DNA from: Bacilli bacterium
GTDB taxonomy: Bacteria > Bacillota_I > Bacilli_A > RFN20 > CAG-826
Direction of reading: 5' to 3'
Length of the DNA: 32,296 nt
NCBI GenBank assembly: GCA_024695405.1
Contig: JAILIF010000067.1
Span: forward strand, 1-32,296
In this document: one piece after another, positions 10,500-17,206 of the stretch
Layout: each line of letters opens with the position of its first letter
Numbering within the stretch: the first letter of the stretch is position 1
Translations under genes and position numbers: made by a program
The notes under the pieces: generated by a model
The model's input: the letters and a program-made list of their open reading frames with translations, nothing else
Database searches by the model: none
What the model was told of the DNA's origin: nothing

Positions 10500-11213
10500 T
10501 TACTCTTTTATATCTTTAATGGTTTTGATTTTTTCTGCCGTATGGTTTTGATACGAATATTTGTCTACATGATAACCATTAATTGTTTCGTATCTGTTTG
10601 TAGAAAGATTTTTAATTGTGGTGCAGTCTGCAATTATTCCGAATAAATATTCTGGTTTACTGGCGCTGTAAAGAGATGCTAAAACTAAAGCGTTTCTAAA
10701 ATATTTAGCGTTCTTGCCTAGAAATTCTATATTAATGTGAACTCCTATTGTTTTAAGTAGGAAGTATAAAAACAAAGCAACCGATCTTGTATTTCCTTCT
10801 CTGAAGCAGTGGATTTGCCATAGTTCTTGGACAATAGAACAAACATTATTGATTTTTTCTTTATTGCTTAGTGATTGCCAAACAATGCCTTTAAATTTAT
10901 TTTCTAGATTATTCGTTTCTTTTTCAATGTAGTCAAAAGGTGTGTAATCTACTGAACATCCATTTAATATTGGTTCTTTTTTGTACATAGTAATTTTTCT
11001 AAATTCACCCGCCCAATCAAAAATAGACGAAAAAAGAAAACTATGAATTTTTTGTATATCAAAAACACTTTTAATGTTTAGGCCCTCTTTTCTTAGCCTA
11101 ATCATTCTTAAAGGAACAACATCTTCTTCGAGCTTATTTAGTGCTTCAGAATCTTTTATATCCTTTTTGTTAATGAGTACGTCTACATCTGGATATAAAT
11201 ATGGGTCTCTCAT
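10500..11213 (-). CDS. Fic-domain protein (probable AMPylase-type toxin)
   Basis: Fic motif variant HCFREGNTRSVALFL; FDWAGEFRKITMYKKE; ATGA overlap with upstream RelB/DinJ gene. Confidence 0.85.
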   Translation of the reverse strand: MRDPYLYPDVDVLINKKDIKDSEALNKLEEDVVPLRMIRLRKEGLNIKSVFDIQKIHSFLFSSIFDWAGEFRKITMYKKEPILNGCSVDYTPFDYIEKETNNLENKFKGIVWQSLSNKEKINNVCSIVQELWQIHCFREGNTRSVALFLYFLLKTIGVHINIEFLGKNAKYFRNALVLASLYSASKPEYLFGIIADCTTIKNLSTNRYETINGYHVDKYSYQNHTAEKIKTIKDIKE

Positions 11214-11527
11214 ACATTATGTAACCTCATAATAGCAAATTCTGCTGTTTCAAAATCGATAATCCCATCGTCATATAGTCTCATAATTTGTTTAGCTTTT
11301 TCACTAGGCTTTCCAGCATCAACAGAACTTACATTTTCTGCAAAAGCAACAAGATCTTCTTTTTCAGGTAAAACTAAATCAAAAGGCATCCCTTTTCTTA
11401 AAGAAACCTGATTTAAAAACATTGTTATTGCATAACTTGTTGTTATACCAAGTTTGCTGAATATGTAATCACATTCAGCTTTAGTTTCTGGAGATATTCT
11501 TGTGTGTACGATTTCTGTTTTTTGCAT
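11210..11527 (-). CDS. RelB/DinJ-family antitoxin (start MQKTE)
   Basis: MQKTEIVHTRISPETKAECDYIFSKLGITTSYAITMFLNQVSLRKGMPFDLVLP; RBS gaggaaaatat before ATG 11527. Confidence 0.85.
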   Translation of the reverse strand: MQKTEIVHTRISPETKAECDYIFSKLGITTSYAITMFLNQVSLRKGMPFDLVLPEKEDLVAFAENVSSVDAGKPSEKAKQIMRLYDDGIIDFETAEFAIMRLHNV

Positions 11528-11657
11528 ATATTTTCCTCGTTCATATTGTATCACAAAAGTTATACAAAAATATAATTTTTTGAGAAAATATCAAAATTAT
11601 TGTTAACAAAAATAAATTTAATTCACTCTTTTATCGTATCTATTGTTTTTTATATCG

Positions 11658-11673
11658 GTTAGTCTATACTAAC
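11658..11673. promoter_or_regulatory. Candidate TetR operator, copy 1
   Basis: GTTAGT-CTAT-ACTAAC perfect inverted repeat upstream of tetR, overlapping a possible -10 TATACT (with TTGTTT at 11643-11648). Confidence 0.75.
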
Positions 11674-11707
11674 TCATGTTTACAGTGTTAACAAAGGAAA
11701 GGCGAAT

Positions 11708-12298
11708 ATGACTACAAAAGAAGCGATTATAAAAGTAGCAGAGAAACAATTTATTCTTAATGGCTATGAAGATACAACACTTAGAAAAATAGCGGCCAAA
11801 TGTAATATAACTGCAACAGCTATATATAGACATTACAAGGATAAAGAAGAGATTTTTCAAAGTGTTATTAGACCTTTTTTGGATAAAGTAAAATCTGAAG
11901 CTTCTAAAATTGAAAATGATGATTATGAACTTCTTAATAGAGGAAGCGTTGAAGAGATGTGGAAGAGCGAAGAAGATAATAACTATTATTTTGAATTACT
12001 CTTTAAAGAACATCGAGACATCGCTTTATTAGTGATTAAAGAAAGAAGAGAGTGGCTTAAAAATCTTTTCGTTGATATCGAATATTCATGCACTAATAGA
12101 TATTTGAAGAAGATGAAAGAACTCGGTTACAAGATTAACGAAGTCGATGAATGTAGTTTTAAAACAATCCTTGAAAGTTATTTGGATGCTTATTTTCATA
12201 TTCTAGAGATGAAACTAAGTGACGAAGAAGCGTTTAACATTTGCAAAACAATTAGTAATTTCTATCGAGCAGGATTTAGAAATTTATTAGGTTTTTAG
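11708..12298 (+). CDS. TetR/AcrR family transcriptional regulator
   Basis: MTTKEAIIKVAEKQFILNGYEDTTLRKIAAKCNITATAIYRHYKDKEEIFQ. Confidence 0.95.
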   Translation: MTTKEAIIKVAEKQFILNGYEDTTLRKIAAKCNITATAIYRHYKDKEEIFQSVIRPFLDKVKSEASKIENDDYELLNRGSVEEMWKSEEDNNYYFELLFKEHRDIALLVIKERREWLKNLFVDIEYSCTNRYLKKMKELGYKINEVDECSFKTILESYLDAYFHILEMKLSDEEAFNICKTISNFYRAGFRNLLGF

Positions 12299-12306
12299 GA
12301 GGTTAT

Positions 12307-14052
12307 ATGAAAAAAAGAGGATTTTTATCAATTCTTTTAGATTATGCCGGAGATAAAAAGAAATATTACACAGTGAGTATTACTGCAGCAATCATTTCGG
12401 TAGCTGCGGGTATTATTCCTTTTTATTTCATTGCGGACATAATCACAAAGCTTATTGATCATAATGAAGTATTTAATGATTATGTGTTCGATATAATCAT
12501 GATATTAGTATTATTCCTTATTAAAGGATTATTCCATGTATTATCCACTTCTTTATCACACATTGCTGCTTTCCAAACTATTAAGGGAGTTAGAAAAAGA
12601 GCAACTGATTCATTAGCATTAGCATCTTTAGGTGATGTTAAAAGTGAAAACTCAGGAAGTTTAAAAAATACATTATGTGAAAGAATAGACTCTACTGAGA
12701 CAACATTAGCGCATATCATCCCAGAAGTATCATCTAGTGTTCTTTGTTTCTTAGGTACATTTGTATACTTAATGATTCTAGACTGGAGAATGGGCTTATT
12801 CTCATTAATACCAGTAGTGATTGGTGTTATCTCATACGGTACTATGACTATTGGATATGAAAAATACTATAAAGACTGTATTGAAAAAACTAAGGTACTT
12901 AATGACACTGCAGTTGAATACATTAACGGTATTGAAGTAATCAAAGCTTTTGGTAAGAGTGAATCATCTTATGAAAAATTTGAAAAAGCAGCGAAAGAAG
13001 GTGCATCCTGTTACGTTAACTGGATGAGAAACTGTAATATCTCATTTACCGCTGCTATGTCAGTAGCACCTTACACATTACTCGCTATCTTACCTTTAGG
13101 AGGAATACTTTTCTTTAACAATCTTATCCCTCTAAATACATTTGTTATCTGTGTACTTATGTCTATTGGACTTATTTCACCATTAATTAATGCGATGGGA
13201 CACGCTGATGATATATCTAAAGCACAAGTAATTTTTAAAGAAATAGATAGAATTGTTTCTATTAAGAGACTTAGTAGACCAACTGTCTCTAAGGCTCAAC
13301 CAAAAGATTCAAGTATTTCTATTAAAGACGTATCTTTTGGTTACAAGGACGAAGAAGTATTACATGATATTAATTTAGATATTAAAGCAAATAGCCAAGT
13401 GGCGTTTGTTGGACCTAGTGGAGCGGGTAAATCCACAATAGCCAAATTAATCGCTTCCTTATGGGATCCTAATAAAGGAGATATCTATATTGGTGGAGTT
13501 AATATAAAGGACTTAACTTTAGAAGACTATAACAAATATGTTTCATATGTCTCACAAAGTAACTATTTATTTAATGTCTCTATTATGGAAAACATTAGAA
13601 TGGGTAATTTATCCGCGAGTGATGAAGAAGTAATAGAAATATGTAAGAAGTGTGGTGTTCATGATTTCATTATGAATTTAGAAAATGGATACGACACTGT
13701 AGTTGGAGATAGTGGTTCTCACCTTTCTGGAGGAGAAAGACAAAGAATATCTATCGCAAGAGCGATGATGAAAAACTCTAAGATAGTAATTCTTGATGAA
13801 GCTACTGCATATACCGATCCAGAAAATGAATCAATCATCCAAAAGTCTTTAGCGGAATTAGTTAAAGATAAAACAGTTATTGTTATCGCACATAGATTAT
13901 CAACAATCATCAATAGTGATGACATTATCTTAGTTAATAATGGTGTTATTGAAGCACATGGAAAACATAAAGAATTATTAGCTAAGTCACCTTTATATAA
14001 GAGTATGTGGAACGCACATATCCAAGCAAAGGATGGTGATATAAATGATTAA
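12307..14052 (+). CDS. ABC transporter, fused TMD-NBD (subunit 1 of heterodimer)
   Basis: Walker A GPSGAGKST, signature LSGGERQR, ILDEATAYTDPENE, AHRLSTI. Confidence 0.95.
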   Translation: MKKRGFLSILLDYAGDKKKYYTVSITAAIISVAAGIIPFYFIADIITKLIDHNEVFNDYVFDIIMILVLFLIKGLFHVLSTSLSHIAAFQTIKGVRKRATDSLALASLGDVKSENSGSLKNTLCERIDSTETTLAHIIPEVSSSVLCFLGTFVYLMILDWRMGLFSLIPVVIGVISYGTMTIGYEKYYKDCIEKTKVLNDTAVEYINGIEVIKAFGKSESSYEKFEKAAKEGASCYVNWMRNCNISFTAAMSVAPYTLLAILPLGGILFFNNLIPLNTFVICVLMSIGLISPLINAMGHADDISKAQVIFKEIDRIVSIKRLSRPTVSKAQPKDSSISIKDVSFGYKDEEVLHDINLDIKANSQVAFVGPSGAGKSTIAKLIASLWDPNKGDIYIGGVNIKDLTLEDYNKYVSYVSQSNYLFNVSIMENIRMGNLSASDEEVIEICKKCGVHDFIMNLENGYDTVVGDSGSHLSGGERQRISIARAMMKNSKIVILDEATAYTDPENESIIQKSLAELVKDKTVIVIAHRLSTIINSDDIILVNNGVIEAHGKHKELLAKSPLYKSMWNAHIQAKDGDIND

Positions 14053-15775
14053 GATGTTAAAGATGTTCTTTGGTTTTTGTAATAAGAAAAGAAAAAGACA
14101 GTTCTATCTAGCTATTGTATTAACAATTATCATGGGTATTTGTGAAGCCACAAAATTACCTGCGATATGGTATTTATTTAAGAATATATTTGAAGGTACA
14201 TTCTCTTTAACAGTAGTGTTACATTCCTTCTTAATTATGCTTATCCCTTTAATGATAAGTATGGTATGTAGATACGCATCCACAATGCTTCAATGTGATG
14301 GTGGATATGGTTCAACTTGTGAAAAACGTATTGAGATAGCGGAACATTTAAGATATGTACCTATGGGATATTTCAATAATAACTCATTAGGATATATCAC
14401 TAGTGTCACAACTAACTCAATGGAACAACTAAGTGATATCGCTACTAGAGTAGTTATGTTAGTCACTACAGGATTAATTAACACAATTATTGTTGTAATT
14501 GTGTTATTCTTCTTTGATTATAGAATTGGCTTAGTAGCATTAGGTGGTGTACTCATCTTTATGGCGTTTAACACAATTATTAAATCTATGGGTAAGAAGT
14601 TTGCTCCTAAAAAAGAAAAAGCAGACTTAGGAATCTTATCTAATACATTAGATTATGTTTTAGGTATTTCAGAAGTTAAATCATATAACTTATATGGAAA
14701 ATACTCTAAGAGATTAGATGATGCGAATGAATATGGTAGAAAGGTATATCAAAAAGTTGAATTAAGTATGATACCTGTTCAAACTATTCAAACATATATC
14801 ACTAGATTAATTGGTGTAGCGATGACCATTGTAGCTATCTTACTTTGCATTAAAGGCGAAAATGATTTAGCTACAACAATGACAGTAATTATTGGTAGTT
14901 ATGTTATTTACGCTAGCTTAGACGCTATGGGTACATTTAATGCATTAAGTAAGATAGTGGAACGCTGCGTTACTAGAGCTAATGAAATATTAGCTATACC
15001 TACAATGAATATTTCAGGTGAACAATATAAAACTAAATCATCTGATATTGAGTTTAAAAATGTATCTTTCTCTTATGATAAGAAAACAATTATTGATAAT
15101 GTTTCATTAAAGATTAAGAGTAATTCTAAAGTAGCGTTTGTTGGTCCTAGTGGAAGTGGTAAAACCACAATATGTCATTTAATGGCGAGATTCTGGGATG
15201 TTCAAAAAGGTAGTGTTCTACTTGATGGAAAAGATGTTAAAGACTATAACATCGATTCATTAATGGAAAACTTCACATTTGTATTCCAGAATGTATATCT
15301 ATTTAATGACTCTATAGTTAATAACTTAAGAATGGCGAAAGAAAACGCTAGTGAAGAAGAAATAAATAACGCTCTTAAACTAGCATGTTGTGACTTTGTA
15401 TATGATTTACCTAAAGGAGTAAACACTATTATAGGTGAAGGTGGTTCTACTTTATCAGGAGGAGAACTACAAAGACTTTCTATCGCTAGAGCAATTCTTA
15501 AAGATAGCAAGATAGTTATATTAGATGAAGCTACCGCTAACGTAGATCCAGAAAATGAAGAGAAGTTAATGGAAGCTATTGATCACTTAACTAAGAATAA
15601 GACAGTTATTATGATTGCACATAGACTTAAAACAGTTAGAGATTGTGACAATATCTTTGTTATAGATGAAGGTAAGATTGTTCAATCTGGTAAACATGAT
15701 AAGTTAATGGAAGAAGATGGCATCTATAAACGTTTCGTATTAGATAGAAAAGACGCTGTTAGTTGGAAGATATAA
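14045..15775 (+). CDS. ABC transporter, fused TMD-NBD (subunit 2 of heterodimer)
   Basis: GPSGSGKTT, LSGGELQRLS, ILDEATANVDPENE, AHRLKTV; overlaps subunit 1. Confidence 0.95.
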   Translation: MIKMLKMFFGFCNKKRKRQFYLAIVLTIIMGICEATKLPAIWYLFKNIFEGTFSLTVVLHSFLIMLIPLMISMVCRYASTMLQCDGGYGSTCEKRIEIAEHLRYVPMGYFNNNSLGYITSVTTNSMEQLSDIATRVVMLVTTGLINTIIVVIVLFFFDYRIGLVALGGVLIFMAFNTIIKSMGKKFAPKKEKADLGILSNTLDYVLGISEVKSYNLYGKYSKRLDDANEYGRKVYQKVELSMIPVQTIQTYITRLIGVAMTIVAILLCIKGENDLATTMTVIIGSYVIYASLDAMGTFNALSKIVERCVTRANEILAIPTMNISGEQYKTKSSDIEFKNVSFSYDKKTIIDNVSLKIKSNSKVAFVGPSGSGKTTICHLMARFWDVQKGSVLLDGKDVKDYNIDSLMENFTFVFQNVYLFNDSIVNNLRMAKENASEEEINNALKLACCDFVYDLPKGVNTIIGEGGSTLSGGELQRLSIARAILKDSKIVILDEATANVDPENEEKLMEAIDHLTKNKTVIMIAHRLKTVRDCDNIFVIDEGKIVQSGKHDKLMEEDGIYKRFVLDRKDAVSWKI

Positions 15776-15791
15776 TTCTTACTAGTAAATT

Positions 15792-15826
15792 AGCCTTTGG
15801 GAGATTATAGTCCTAAAGGCTTTTTT
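15792..15826 (+). terminator. Rho-independent terminator of the TetR-ABC operon
   Basis: agcctttggga-gattatag-tcctaaaggcttttttt hairpin with U tract. Confidence 0.85.
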
Positions 15827-15889
15827 CATGCTTATATTTTTTTCTATACAAAGATAATGTTTAAAATATTAGACATTAAATCCACTTTA

Positions 15890-15904
15890 GCCTATAATAT
15901 AGGC
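15890..15904. promoter_or_regulatory. Palindrome GCCTATA-A-TATAGGC containing the TATAAT -10; candidate operator of the XRE-DUF3791 operon
   Basis: TTAGAC (15869-15874), 18 bp spacer, TATAAT (15893-15898); palindrome abuts the ATG at 15905. Confidence 0.7.
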
Positions 15905-16354
15905 ATGGAAAATAAATTAGAAATTGGTAAGAAACTTAAAAACAAAAGACTGCAACTTAATTTAAGAATGGATGATGTTGCCAAACAAGTAGGCATTACT
16001 AGATCAACATTATGGTCAATCGAGAATGGTAATGGCCATTATACAATCGATACTCTTCTTAAGTTATTGAATGTTTTAAATATGTCTATTAGTTTAGATA
16101 AGCAAGAAGAGAAAACTAGAATAAGAGCTACTAGGACTAACACTGTATTAGACAAAAAAATTAATAGATTCATCATCATGTGTGTTGAACAATACGCTGC
16201 CAGTGTAAATAAAAGCAGTGGTATAACCTATAACGAGCTTAATGAAGCAGGGATTATTGATGAGCTAAAAGAAGACTATGAAGATATGCACGGCATGTCT
16301 ACATACTCGATAAACGAATATATAAATAAAAGGTTATTAGGAGCTACAGTATGA
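15905..16354 (+). CDS. XRE-family HTH fused to a DUF3791-like domain, probable antitoxin
   Basis: IGKKLKNKRLQLNLRMDDVAKQVGITRSTLWSIENGNG; C-terminal KINRFIIMCVEQYAASVNKSSGITYNELNEAGIIDELKEDYEDMHGMS. ORF-track start at 15797 lies inside the preceding terminator. Confidence 0.8.
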   Translation: MENKLEIGKKLKNKRLQLNLRMDDVAKQVGITRSTLWSIENGNGHYTIDTLLKLLNVLNMSISLDKQEEKTRIRATRTNTVLDKKINRFIIMCVEQYAASVNKSSGITYNELNEAGIIDELKEDYEDMHGMSTYSINEYINKRLLGATV

Positions 16355-16833
16355 TTTTATATCATGGATCTGATGTTGAAGTTAAGAATCCAAAAATAAT
16401 TCAATCTGAAAAAGGTAGAGATTTTGGCTGTGCTTTCTATTTAACTCCAATAAAAGAGCAAGCAGAAAGAATGGCGAAAAGAAAACAAAGAATGAACAAA
16501 AGCAAATCTGCTGTTGTAAGTGTTTTTGATTTTGATGAAAAACAAAAAGTTAATTTTCGATGCAAGGAATTTAAGAATCCGGATTTAGATTGGCTAGATA
16601 TGATTATTAAATGTAGAACCGATGCTTCATTTAAGCATTCCTTCGATATTGTTGAAGGAAAGATAGCAGATGATTCAGTAGGTGAAACAGTTCTTTTTGT
16701 TATAAATGGAATAATTAAAAAAGAAGACGCAATTGAGAGACTAAAATTCCAAAAGATTAATTCTCAAATCGCTTTCTGCAGTGAAGAATCATTATGTCTT
16801 ATTCGTTTTCTTGAATGCTATGAGGTTAAATGA
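16351..16833 (+). CDS. DUF3990-family protein, probable ADP-ribosyltransferase-fold toxin
   Basis: MILYHGSDVEVKNPKII...GRDFGCAFYLTPIKEQAERMA...NSQIAFCSEESL; ATGA overlap with antitoxin. Confidence 0.75.
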   Translation: MILYHGSDVEVKNPKIIQSEKGRDFGCAFYLTPIKEQAERMAKRKQRMNKSKSAVVSVFDFDEKQKVNFRCKEFKNPDLDWLDMIIKCRTDASFKHSFDIVEGKIADDSVGETVLFVINGIIKKEDAIERLKFQKINSQIAFCSEESLCLIRFLECYEVK

Positions 16834-17045
16834 TGGAGCACACTTTATCTAAAACAATCCTTATAGCGCAGACTATCGAACTAATTGCTAAAAAATATAA
16901 GTTAAGTATAGACGAAGCTAGAAATAACTTTTATTCCTCTAAAGTAATCGAAATGTTAGATGATGATGAAACAGGCTTATATGGTGAGTCTGCACTGTAT
17001 TTGTTATCTCTATACGAAAAAGTATTGCAACAAAGAGCATTATAA
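16830..17045 (+). CDS. Small helical protein, DUF3791-like, third gene of the TA-like operon
   Basis: TILIAQTIELIAKKYKLSIDEARNNFYSSKVIEMLDDDETGLYGESALYLLSLYEKV; ATGA overlap with DUF3990 gene. Confidence 0.6.
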   Translation: MMEHTLSKTILIAQTIELIAKKYKLSIDEARNNFYSSKVIEMLDDDETGLYGESALYLLSLYEKVLQQRAL

Positions 17046-17070
17046 AGATGCTTTAAAAAGATATTAAATT

Positions 17071-17090
17071 GGCCTTAAGGCCTTTTTATT
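17071..17090 (+). terminator. Short Rho-independent terminator
   Basis: GGCC-TTAA-GGCC followed by TTTTTATT. Confidence 0.6.
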
Positions 17091-17132
17091 TATCGTTGGT
17101 TTTAAAAAACAAAACAAAAAAATTATATTTTA

Positions 17133-17148
17133 GTTAGTCTAAACTAAC
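17133..17148. promoter_or_regulatory. Candidate TetR operator, copy 2, upstream of the Opp-metalloprotease operon
   Basis: GTTAGT-CTAA-ACTAAC; 16 of 17 nt identical to 11658-11674 (GTTAGTCTATACTAACT). Confidence 0.75.
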
Positions 17149-17149
17149 T

Positions 17150-17206
17150 TAATGGTGTATATTTGTATGGGCCCTTATTTTGGGCTGGTAGGAAGTAACA
17201 CCATTA
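17150..17206 (+). promoter_or_regulatory. Structured 5' leader of oppA
   Basis: 9-bp perfect stem TAATGGTGT (17150-17158)/ACACCATTA (17198-17206, includes A of the start codon) enclosing GCCC-ttatttt-GGGC (17171-17185) and the RBS. Confidence 0.5.

Noticed and set aside
10425-10646. 73 aa plus-strand ORF overlapping the fic 3' end and GC-rich island
   Set aside because: Antisense to the recognisable Fic protein; no family resemblance.
15797-15904. Upstream start of the XRE ORF given in the ORF track
   Set aside because: Begins inside the ABC operon terminator hairpin; the promoter/palindrome at 15869-15904 supports ATG 15905.
17152-17205. Upstream ATG of the OppA ORF (MVYICMGPYFGLVGSNTI)
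   Set aside because: A lipoprotein signal peptide with lipobox starts at 17206 and an RBS sits just before it; the upstream part is better explained as a structured leader.
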